Below, piece by piece: positions 12,922-52,800 of a stretch of 64,000 nt of DNA. The translations under genes and the position numbers were made by a program. The DNA comes from Oxyruncus cristatus (lineage: Eukaryota; Chordata; Aves; Passeriformes; Cotingidae): NCBI GenBank assembly GCA_013399855.1, contig VXAY01006162.1, positions 760,924 to 824,923 on the forward strand, given 5' to 3'. Each line of letters opens with the position of its first letter. The stretch's first letter is position 1. The notes under the pieces are model-generated. The model saw nothing but the letters and a program-made list of their open reading frames with translations, did not search any database and was not told the origin of the DNA.

Positions 12922-15382
12922 TGTTGTGCAAAAAAATATGTCCCGAGCTAGATTAGAGCTCTGTGTGTGGAGGGCGATTGTTTCACTTAAAACTGAGCTG
13001 GGACCTGGGCTTTCTCACCTAAAATACCTGGCACAGAGGGTGTTGTTAATGGAAGGGTTCTCAGCATCTCGCCTGTTTTGTTAACCTGACAAAGCCAGAG
13101 TGGGTTGACATCTGACTTTCCTTAAATGTGGTTACTAGAGAGGGAAACCTTGAGCCAAAAATATTAGTTTGTTCACTCCTGGCTAATTGCTGGGGGAGCA
13201 GTTATTGGTCTGTGTGCTGTGCATGTGCCTGATCTTATAAAAATGGGACTTGGGTTAAACTGCACTGGCAGGCCTGCTTTAGTTTTGCAAAGGAGTGTTG
13301 TAATTAGTTAACCTTGCGATTTGTCTCTCGAAAGATTAGTCAAACCTCTTTTGTCTTGGACATTATACGGTCCCAGGAACACCTTGTATGGCTCACTGTG
13401 CTATAGATGAGTTTTGACTTAACTATTGGATTTAAAGCCTTCACCTTCATGTGACATTTCCCATTACTTGTAATGGTTGGAATTGTGACAGAAGTTATAT
13501 CTTTTTTAGATATTTTTTTTAAAAAGGGCCGTTTATAAAAGCATTTATATATTTACTTGAAGTTTTTCACCACTACATGAAAGGTGGCTGGTGAGCAATA
13601 ACCTCTTGCAGTTCTTGGGCAGGTGATTCTCAGGCTGAGGATATTCTTGGAATAAAATCTTCAGGAACTGTAACAGCAGTTTTCTGGGTTTGTCCCATTA
13701 TCTGTTTTTTCAAATACGTTTAAGTTGTTCTCAATGATATGAGTAGAATAGACTTTAAATTGCTGGACGCGTGGAATTCTTCAGTAACTGTGGATTTTTA
13801 TTACATCATCCTAAGGACTAAATTGGAATGTTTAGTGGAGTAGATAGTGATGTGACAGTCTTTTCTACATGTACTTGAACTCCAGGTATCAGAAATACCT
13901 AAAACATTTGGCTGTTAGTATTTTACTGCTGTTGACTGTTCGGAATTATTGGGTGGAAATCCTCTAAATGGAACTCTGCTGCTGAATGGAGAGAAATTCT
14001 ATTTATTACTTTTAGCATCTTTAAAAAACCCCAACTGCTGACAACCTGGAACCCGGCGGTTTTGTTTTCCGGTGTTGTTGTTAGCAGCCCCTTGAATCAG
14101 AGTTCCTGGGAAGCTGTATGTGCCTTTCCTGTGGAATATATTAACGTGAAGGGATTATTCTGTGACTACCTGCAACCATTAATAGGTGTCACCTTCTGTT
14201 TTAGGGAGGATCCAAACTCCTCAGACCTGAGCGGGGCTGTAGCTGGATGTTACAGTGCTGAATTCCCGTGGAAAAAAGTGCCGTTAAAATCTACATCTTT
14301 ATGGCCATAAAAATTGGGAAAACATTAATTCCGTTGATTCAGGCTTTTCAGGGTGGTGCTTCTATGCCCTGACTGTGGAAATCCCCATGGAGTGTTCCTG
14401 GACTGCTCTGCTTGCTTTCACTCAGATACTGCAAAAGAGATTAGGGAATCAGGAGCCCTTCAGGATCGATGTGAGGATACTCTGGGGGGAAAGCAGGGCC
14501 AACTCTGGTTTTAGGTGATGTCTGTGGGATGGGATTATTGGATGCACTTTTCTGTCTTAGCATTTCCTGGCAGTAATAAATATTGGCGACCTCATAGGAA
14601 AAACATCCAAGGGAATTGAACAGCGAGGAGCCTCCTGCAGTATCAGCTCCAACCAAATATCTTTCCCCCCTCCCCTATTTTTGATTTTTTTTTTTTTTTG
14701 TGCTGGCTGTGGGAATTGGTGCTTTTACTCAATCCCCAAGAATCCTTTTGTGTTATCAGTAAATATTTTAATGTTTCACAGGGGAATCTAATATTTCCTG
14801 CTTGTGAAACCTGTGATAATAGATAAGCCTTGAACAGCATTGCAGTTTGTGAGAAGGCTTCGTTGTGTACCTTGGCATCTTCATATGAAAGTTGTCCTCC
14901 TTGACCTTTTATTTATTTATTTGTTTATTTAAATTTATTCTCCTCGGAGATTGTTTTCCCCCTTGATATTTTTGGTTGACAAATGCAAATGTTCCTCCCC
15001 TTTTCAAACAAACCAAACCAAAAAAAAAAAAAAAAAGCCTGAAACAATTATCAACTTCTACAAATAAAAGATATCTTTGGAGCCATCAAAACTCTGGCCT
15101 TAGAAGTCAGTCTGCTCCACCCAGATGTTTTTCAGGTAAAACCTTTTATTTATTACCATTGCAGGATAACAGAAAAGCCTTGGCTGCCTAATGCTCTCCT
15201 TTTTATGATCAGGGAAGCTTTTGCTGGGCTGTAGAACAATATAAATGATGAAGGAGCACAGTTGCCATTTACATTCATTTTATTTTGAGCAGGATTTTCT
15301 GGAATGCTGGACAGGTGAAGTAACTTCTTCTTTTCAAGCTGGCAACCTGTAACTTAATTTTGCATTTCTGTTTTTCTTGCAG

Positions 15383-44437
<29,055 letters not shown>

Positions 44438-45678
44438 CCCTTCCCAGCCTCTCCCAGACTCTATTTATACTCCTGTCAGCCACAAAGCCCTTCCTTCCCT
44501 CAGCCAAGACTCAAGAGATGCTTGAAATACAGGAAACTTTCCCTTTTCTACACTAGGACACTGGGAGGGAAAGGACAACTTTGGATTATTTTTTTTTTAA
44601 TTTTTTTTTTTTTAATTTTTTATTTCAAGAAAATGGGTTCTGTGGTTCCTGCCATAGGATCATTCAGCTGCTATTAAAAACTAATATCTTGAACATACAG
44701 AATGCTGACTTTTCCTACATTTCAACAGTTAAGCAGTATTCTATACTTAAAGACTACTACTATTTTTGTAAGAGGTAATCTATTATATTTGCCTACCTGA
44801 TTTCTATTCTCAGATACCAAGACACAACTTCAGCAGTCGGTACAAGTCACGTTTCAGCCTGTTTTAAATGTATGATACTGAACAGCATCTATACCTGCTA
44901 TTTTTGGAAAAAAAAAAAAAAAAAAAAAAAATATTTTGGATTACTCTAACTTTGCATAAAATTGGCTGAAAGAATCATTAACCTTTTTAATTAAAGCCAC
45001 TTACACGTTAACTGCATTTTCTTATAGTAAAACATTATATTCTGCAATGTAAATTCAAGGTAAATGGTGCCACAAGGGGCTTTTTTTTATATTTTTCAAG
45101 CATGAATTCCGGATGTTTTGGGGTCCTATTTATATTACTCGTCAGATTCCTCCAGCAGAATTTCTAGTGGGAGTGACACAGGCTGTGTTTGTACAGTCCT
45201 GGTGTTAACATGTGGAATAACCTTTTTTTAACGAACAGTAGATGTTTGGATTTTTTTTAAAAGACGGCATTTTTTCTAACGAGTCTGTCAAGAGTATTTT
45301 TTTGTTGCTTTCGACTTTCAATTGAAACACTGCATTTTTTCAGCTTTTGAAGAGCTGGTGGGCTTTGCCAGCAGAAGCCTCTCGGCAGCTCCTTTCAGAA
45401 CCCACCCTGTCCAGTCAACCAAAGTTTGTTTGAATGCAGCCAAATCATGTTCTGTATTTGCTGATGCTAAAGATTTATCAGGTAAAACACGTTGTAATCT
45501 TTGTCCAGCTGCTCATGACACGTGGGTTTAAGTTACAACTAAGGAAAAATGGTGTATTGACTGAAATATGTGTAATGTGCTTTGGAAATGAGGTTGTAAG
45601 AGCACATAATTTATTGATTGTAGGGATGGAAGTAAGTATATATATGAATTATAACATGGGTTGATCTCTTCAAAGGGG

Positions 45679-45684
45679 AATAAA
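45679..45684 (+). terminator. possible proximal poly(A) signal of SMURF2
   Basis: An exact AATAAA lies in the 3' UTR about 1.2 kb after the stop. It could support a short-3'-UTR isoform, but only the hexamer is visible. Confidence 0.4.
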
Positions 45685-48131
45685 ATGCACTACCAGTAGA
45701 GGGAACTGAACTTTGATGTTAGTTTGGGAATTCTCAGTTGAGATCTGTCTGACCTGCTCGTGGTGTGTGGATAAAGGAGGCTGCTCAAGAGATGGTGCCG
45801 TTCTCCTCTCAGCCATGAGGATATTTGGGATAAGCAGAGGTTTTTTTCCAGTCAGCGTTGTGGTTTTGTAACTTGGGTTCCGATTTGTCATCAAATCTGC
45901 ACTGTTTTTACACGGCCAACGAGAAGGAAGGCAAAGGTGCTGGAAATGCTGAAGGGATGGGGTGGAAGCAGCTGTTCCATGTTTGCAGTGGAAGTCACAG
46001 TGAACCAGCTCATTTTCTGTTTGTTCTGTGGAGCTTGAGCTCAGTTTTGTTCTGCCAAGCCTGACTGCCACAGTGAGTGCACTGCTGCTGGATGTTGTGC
46101 ATTAGAATAGTGGGCAGGGGACTCCTTCTGTAGACTTGTGGTGAGAATCTGGTGAGCCAAAGCCACATGTTCAGTGGATTATTTTTGTTGTACAGCTGTT
46201 GCTGGCAGGGTTGTTCTGAGGGACTTGCTTCCCATTCTGGGCTGGCTGCAGGGTGAGGCTACTTAGGGATGTGAACAGAAAGCCAAGAGATGTGGTTTGA
46301 CAGCCAGGTTTGAGATAGATCAGACCCTTTGTTTTGATTTCAGGGGACTCTTGCACTCCTGTTGAAGGGCTGGTGGTGGTTTTGCATCCACATTGGGCTC
46401 CCTAATTCACGACTTCCAGGTAATTCTGGTACCAGAGAAGCTGCTGCTGTGTCAGTCCAGGGACCTGGGAGAGCAAAGCAGGTGGTTGTTGCCCAGAACT
46501 CTGCCCATGGTTGGGAACAAGCTCCAGATGCTCCCAGAGCCTCTGCTCGCCCCCTGCACGTGCTGGGGTGTGATGGAGTCACTGCTGACAGGGATTTTAC
46601 TTGGACAGGTTCCTGTGACCCCCCTTCACAGGACACTCCAGTGTTGTAGAAGTTCTGTTTTTATTTTCCCCTGCTCTTGCTGCTCCCTGGTCACAAGAGA
46701 CATTAGGGCAGGTGTAAGAAGATCTGGTTTGCTCCAGCGTTTGGGAGAGGTCAGGGCCCTGTGAGGTGACTCAGGGGATTTGTGCCAGACAGCTCAGCCC
46801 AGCTCTGTCCCTGCAGCGTCTCCTGACCCGCTCCCAGGATCTCTGTCAGCCTCTGGAGCCTGGTGGGTTTATTGAACACGGTTATGACCACCCTGACGTC
46901 ATGAGAGCATTTCTGAGGAGGGAGGAGATGAGCTCTGCAGAACACAGACCCGAGACCCGCCGGTGGTTACGTTCATTTTCTCAGCAGCCTTAGCAGTACG
47001 TCTGTTTTTCTACCAAACATTTTCTTACGGCACAGAGAATTTTTTTTTTTTAACTGCCACAGATAAGTATTTTAAATTTAATATATTATAGGCAAAGCTA
47101 GACAAATCTACATTGGACTTTCCATAGCTGACAGATGAGGATGAATATACCAAGTATTTTGAGTGCCTTTCTACCTTCATAAAGTCTGAGAGCTTTAACT
47201 AAAGCACCTCATCACCCAGTCAGATGTTTATCTGAAAATGGTAAAGGGTTGATTCCTTTGCAAAATTTTGTTTCAAGATCATGTCAGCTACTTTCCCCTC
47301 AAAAAAGGTGCTAAGCCTAATATTGCATTTTAACCTTGGACTTTCACCCCATGATTAATGTGAATATTTATTTCAGTGTGTCCCTCTTACTGGGTTTTAT
47401 TTTATCCAGTCTTTAGTTGTTCTAGAGAGATGTCACATCATGGTTTTATGCTGTTGCTTTTCATGATGAATGTTTAATTATGAACAGTGACTTTTTTGTA
47501 GATTTCAAATATACACAGTTGAGTTTCAGAGGATTTAATTTCTCGGTGTAAAGAGTTTTGTAATGGTGCTTTGTACAGTATGTATTCTAATTTTTTTTTT
47601 TTTGCACATAGTTTCAGTTTCCCTAAACTGATTTATTTGTACCAAAATTTTTTGTGTTGTACTAAAGTCCAGAGCACACTTTTTTTTTTTTTTTTGAAAT
47701 TGCTGTTCTCCAACACTACATCTGTATTGAACTTCTGGTGCATTTGAACTGGCTGCAGTGATGGAAGTCAAAGCTTTGCTTCTCTGTCATCCTCCAGCTG
47801 GATGTAGCATGTTCTGATGGCTTTGGGTTTAAAACAGCACCACACAGTTACCAGGTGCCACTGGTTGTACTTTACACTATGTAGTAAGTCCTGGCTCTAC
47901 CACATCCTCAGAGCTTTGTCTGTAGTTGTAATTAGTTCATCCAAGTGTAATTACTCCTCCACAAACTGACAGTTCTTAGTTTATCATTTCCATTGTATTT
48001 ATTACAGAGTGTTTTAGCGTTGGTATCATTGTATTTTCACCCAGCTGTTACATGAGCTTTAACAACAACAACAAAATCTGTATAAAATGGTTTTTAAGTA
48101 CTTAATGTATGTACCCATGCAGAAGTTGAGC

Positions 48132-48137
48132 AATAAA
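48132..48137 (+). terminator. SMURF2: distal poly(A) signal of SMURF2
   Basis: AATAAA within GAGCAATAAATTGTATGC is followed 15-30 bases later by CA dinucleotides suitable for cleavage, then T-rich sequence. It lies about 3.7 kb after the stop, in line with a multi-kilobase SMURF2 3' UTR. Confidence 0.7.
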
Positions 48138-48160
48138 TTGTATGCTGTTTGCACTGTCAC

Positions 48161-49474
48161 AGCATCAATGGTTTTAAAAGTTTCTGAAGTTTTTATTAAT
48201 TAAATCTTTAAAATGTAAAATGTCATTTTTAAGTAACTCGACTCTGTTTCAGGAGAAAACGCTTAAAACTTGGTGTCTTTCCGTGTGCTGGTACCTACAG
48301 AAAGGACTCTGCTGAATGTTCTAATCAAGCCCAACAGGTCTTACTTCTGGCTCTCTCTCATGTCCTGGCCTTATGTTGGCTTTGGTGAACAGGTGTCTCC
48401 TCTCAAAACTCAGCAAAGCTAAACCATCTGCCTTAAGGGGGAAAAAAAAGGTAAATTTGGTAAATACTTGCTAAATTTCATCAACGTAGCCGGTAAGTTT
48501 TGTCCCTTAGAGACTTCGAGTCAGCCAGGCTTAAAGCAGCTCCCTGGAAAGGGTTGTAAAAGTCAGGGTTTGTGTTTCTGGTTTCTGTTGTGTGTTCTTT
48601 GGGTCTGTGTTTTTGAAGTGAAGTATCTCATGCTCTAACTGCTGGCTGGTGTGTTTAATCTGTAAAAGAAGCTTCTCCAGCTGCTGAGGCCTTTTTTTCT
48701 TTCTGTTTAGTTCTTTTTTCCTTTCAGTGCCTGAGTCTGATTTCCCTGAGTGTGTTGTCAGTTCCATCAGACACCACCTCATGGCAACCTTCAAAAACTG
48801 TGAGTATAATGCAATTAATAACTATATCACTTCTCACACAGCAGTTTTAAGCAAGAACTCTTCTGCTAGAGCCTGTTTAAAATTAAACTTTAGTTCATCC
48901 TCATTACCAGGATAAACTACTTAAAAGTTTAATTTTTGTCAGGCAGAGGAGACTATCAGTAACAGGCACAGCTCCTTCCCAGGGTTCAGCTCTTGCAGAA
49001 GCTCACCTTTTACTGCTTTAGAAGAATCTTTGTTGTTTTCTATTTCAAACTACTTTTCCCCATTTGTAGCATAGGGGGAGTATTTTATGTGCCTTTCTGT
49101 TGTACAGGCCAGCAACACCAACACTGCAAACACAGGATTGAAGGGAAGAGGTAATGGAATAAGTAGTCAGTCCTCCCATGCTTAGTGTATCTGAATTCCT
49201 GATTTTTGATGTCAGGTTTATTGCAACCATTCTCTAACTTGGCCTTTCACAGGAAACTTGAACCTCTGATGTTCTTTTAAAGGTCTTCTTGTTCTTTGTG
49301 AGCTTTCCAATCCAGTAATTTCTGGCTAATGGTGTTAGTGTGGCTTAGCAACAACAGCCCCAGCACAGATGCAGAGGAGGCTCAGCATCCAGCTGTTCCA
49401 CCAGGATAAAGCACTCTGACTTCATCCCACTTCCTTTGGGTAGAGCTCAACATTATCCCAGCCTTGCTAAGAAG
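48161..49474. other. intergenic interval between convergent SMURF2 and CEP95
   Basis: About 1.3 kb lies between the two predicted 3' ends. It contains chance ORFs, and TTTATT (AATAAA on -) at 48192 and 49216 that could serve as further CEP95 poly(A) signals. No gene seen. Confidence 0.7.
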
Positions 49475-49669
49475 GTAGAAAGTACTTCAAAAACTTTATT
49501 GGTCATCATAAAAGTGCTGTGGGGATCCCAGTTCCCAGCAGCTACACCCCTGACAGGTCAGAATGACGGACCAAATGTTCTGGGAGAAAAAGCCAGCGAC
49601 ACACCACCTTCCCATTACAGCAGCTCTCAAAGATTCTCATCATCTTAGCCAGTGACATTTACCTAAGTC
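49475..49669 (-). other. CEP95: CEP95 3' untranslated region (short form)
   Basis: The sequence between the TAA stop (49670-49672 on +) and the proposed cleavage site after the AATAAA at 49495-49500. The end is inferred from the hexamer only. Confidence 0.5.
49495..49500 (-). terminator. CEP95: poly(A) signal of CEP95
   Basis: TTTATT on + reads AATAAA on -, about 170 bases after the CEP95 stop codon, giving a short 3' UTR. Another AATAAA on - near 49216 would give a longer one. Confidence 0.6.
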
Positions 49670-49846
49670 TTACAAGAAATGGCCTTGGCTGTACTGGAAG
49701 GAAGCCATCTGAAGTCTAGATCTCAGTCTGTCTGCTTCTAGTTCTTGAAAAAAGGTGTCATCGTCATTGTGCATGATTGCTGCTTGCAGTTGCTGGATTT
49801 CCTTTTCCATCTTTGATCTCAGTTCTCTTTTTGATTTCTGTAGCAT
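49670..49846 (-). CDS. CEP95: CEP95 exon 22, last coding exon
   Basis: The acceptor is GGCTTTTTTTAG. It encodes [58 protein letters not shown] then TAA (49672-49670). Coiled coil followed by a short acidic patch and the C-terminus. Confidence 0.93.
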   Translation of the reverse strand: MLQKSKRELRSKMEKEIQQLQAAIMHNDDDTFFQELEADRLRSRLQMASFQYSQGHFL

Positions 49847-52800
49847 CTAAAAAAAGCCCTGACATTAGCCACAGCATGTCAAAAGAAAACACAACGGGAC
49901 AAAATTAAGAAGACTTACTTGTGCTTGTGCTTTCTCTCTGGTTTGGATTTGTTGGAATTCTTGAGATAAAGCTTCTGCGAGCATGGCAAACTAAGCATAA
50001 GACATGTGTGAGTTGAAACAATTAAAGAAAAGAAAGACTTCTGGGGTAAAAATATGAGCTGTCTGAGGCAGATCAAGCTTTACCTGACCCTTGTAGTAGT
50101 TCTCCATGGACTCCAGCTCGTTCTGGTGCTCTCGCCGTTGCTCGTCACGCTTCTCCTGAGCGTACGCTCTCAGGTCCCTCAGTCTTTGCTTCTGAATTTC
50201 TAAGCCTTCTTCAAATAAGCTTTTAAATATCTGCCAGCAATTAAGAAAAGCAAACCTGAAACTTTCCCGGAAATCTGTAAGTATAAGTTCACGTTTTTTA
50301 GCTGCTGCATCTCCTGCTGGAATGGTGATCACACGAGAAGAGGCCGTTGCACAGGTTGTGCACCTCGGAATGGTGGTGCAGATACAGCTGAGCTGGGTTT
50401 GTATTACTCATTTAGCTGAAATTCCGGGAGATAAAATCATTTTTTCATGTCAATTCAGTCATATGACCCAAGAGCACAAGCCAGGGCCTTTGAACATTCA
50501 CTGTGATTTACAGCCCCCCCTGCATTCTGAGTCTGATTTCAGGACCTTCATCCAGATTTCCAGCAGCAGGAAATCCAGCCTGGACTCAGGCTTTCCATTT
50601 CTACACAAGAACACTTACCAGCTGTAGCTCACAGCTTGAGGCAAACAGTTCCCAAATCACTAACAGTGGATTATGCACTAAACTTCTAATCTTTTATTTT
50701 AAAAGGTGACATTTGTGTATCTGCTCTTGCAAAGTCCAACAGCTCTCCTTGCTTTCCTTCTCTCTGATGTCCAGCTCTAATTAGAGATCATATCTGGCAC
50801 AAAGTCCACTTTGTTTAACAAACACCACTGAATAACAAAGTTGCTGTTTGATCATCATCTTAACTGAAGATTTAGATTGTTTTCTTTGGATAGTAACTGT
50901 AGGAACAACTTCTTAATCCTACTGTTTCTGAAAACTCATTTCCCCAATTTCTCAGCCCTGTTTTCCCATACTAATGCTTCACCTTTGTCTCCTTTTAGCC
51001 CCAAGCAGCTTCTTTTGTTCCACAGGGATTTGCCCTACACTGTATCCATGTTTCCAGAGAAGGAACTGTTTCATCACTGACTGACCAACCACTTAATCCT
51101 GGCTCTGCTCCGGTTACTTCACTTGCTCTCTACTTGTAGGACGAGGGGTGCTCAGCACTGGGGTGCAAACACGAAGGAATTGCACCCTTGCAGAGCAGGA
51201 ATCTTGTCCTTACCTTCTCCTCCCGTGTCCTGGCTCTCATCAGCTTGGCCCTCAGCTGCACCCTGTAATCCTCGTAGTATCTCCTGGCTCGAGCCACTTG
51301 CTGCCGTCTCTCTGTCACTTTGTTCTGAGCCCATTTCTGGCGGGAGATGTGGGTCTTGAATTCTTGCTAAAAGGAGAACAAGCAGCTGGAGAGACTGAAC
51401 TGCCAACAGGTATTGCTTTGTTCATCATTGCTAATTAATTAGGGTTCTTCCCCACAGCCCAGTTTTACACTGCAGGTGTGGTTTAAAGCTTTAGTCACCA
51501 CTGATGCAGCACAGTAGAGGCACTACAGAATTAAGGAGTCAGTGCTGCCGTGGGAGCTGCAACACCCAGAGCCTGAAGGTTCTCCTCCTTGCACAGTTCT
51601 AGAATTTGACCTTTTAAAGCAGAAATGCAGTCTAATAGAAATACTGCTCCATTCCCACGACCCCAGTAAGCCACACAACAAACATCACATGGCATTTTTG
51701 AGACCCCAGCTACTCAAAAGGCATAAAACTGTCATAAGATAAAAAGCCACTTTCCTGACCAAGGAATGTGTGTTCCAGGTAGCTCAACATGAATGTAACA
51801 AATATCCTCCAAAGAACATACCAGTCTCCTGCTGTGCTCTTGATCTTTTTTAATAATTGCAGCAAGAAGTTCATGCTTCCTCAGGGCTTGTTGAACCTGG
51901 AGGTTTGGAAAAAAAGCTGATTGCTTCCATCATTCTGCAGGACAAGCTGTTGTATATTGGAGGTTTAAACATTCCCCCTCTGCTGTGTTTTGGTTTTTAT
52001 GCTGAAAGTTACCATGTAGAAGTTAATCAACTTTTGTACCTCACAATTAACCTTTAAATTAAAAGACTGTTCTGAACTAGCACTTGAAACCACAAAGTGC
52101 TTTTAAAAAGGGAATAGCAACCCCAGGCAGTACTAGAGAAACAAGTACAAAAAAAGGACCATTCTGTTCCAGTGGCTGGTAGGTTGAATCCGTGTACCTA
52201 AGTTTGTACATCCCTGTATAACCGAGCTCAGATATCCAGCCTTTCACGATGTGCAGGTGCCCTGTCTGTGCTGCACGGGGCTGCTGCCACTGTGTCAGGA
52301 TTTCTCTGCTGACTCCCAGCAGGTAAAATGAGAACACTCACTTCACTGAGGAGTTTTGGTCTGGTTCTGCCAGGAGCTGCCTGGAGGCGCTCTGTGTGTG
52401 CGAGCTGCCGCTCCCACATTTTATTCAGAGTGCGGTGGGAAATGTGCAGGTAGGGAAACTCTTCCAGCAGCTTCACCAGGAGGTCATTGTCCCTTATTGT
52501 CACTGTAAGGTAAAGACAGATGTAAGCAATAAATTCCTGCAGAAGACATTTAGTGCTAAGTTTGTCCAGGCCAAGTTATGAAATATTTTGAGTTCCATGT
52601 AAAATACCACCCTGCTGCTACAGTGTCAGGCTGAACCCAGCAGGACTTAACATCATCCTGCCAGTCCAGCAGCTGAGACTAATCCCAGTCTTTTGTTGTT
52701 GTTTTTTCTGAAGAATTGTTTTTAGAGCTCAGGTGTTATTTCCCTCCCACCACCCCACATAATTAAGACAGGTTCTTTTCTTCATCTGGTTCTGACCATC

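Larger units (their letters stand above)
1..15382 (+). other. SMURF2: SMURF2 intron 1 (3' part)
   Basis: This is the distal part of the long first intron. No exon, RNA gene or CpG-island promoter is visible. It contains homopolymers (A run 3150-3167; T run 14687-14699; A run 15020-15036), a TTTA-rich stretch near 14910-14940, a small CpG-rich patch (7825-7965), a perfect 22-bp palindrome (12900-12921), a paired CATTCC inverted repeat (10469-10496) and a stop-poor stretch (9983-10657). No transposon family was recognised with confidence. Confidence 0.8.
44438..48160 (+). other. SMURF2: SMURF2 3' untranslated region
   Basis: About 3.7 kb of AT-rich, stop-dense sequence follows the stop codon and ends at the AATAAA at 48132. 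It holds a T-rich tract (44587-44625), a 24-base A run (44908-44931) and scattered AU-rich TATTTAT-like sites (for example near 44460, 45128 and 47370). An internal AATAAA at 45679 could give a shorter 3' end. Chance short ORFs here match nothing I recognise. The exact cleavage site is inferred. Confidence 0.8.

Noticed and set aside
1..15382. Possible SMURF2 exon 1 or alternative promoter in the left 15 kb
   Set aside because: No sequence encoding the expected N-terminus (MSNPGGRRNG...) with a matching donor, and no CpG island of promoter size.
44908..44931. 24-base A run as a poly(A) tail of a processed retrocopy
   Set aside because: It lies inside the continuous SMURF2 3' UTR with no coding match upstream other than SMURF2 itself; a simple homopolymer.
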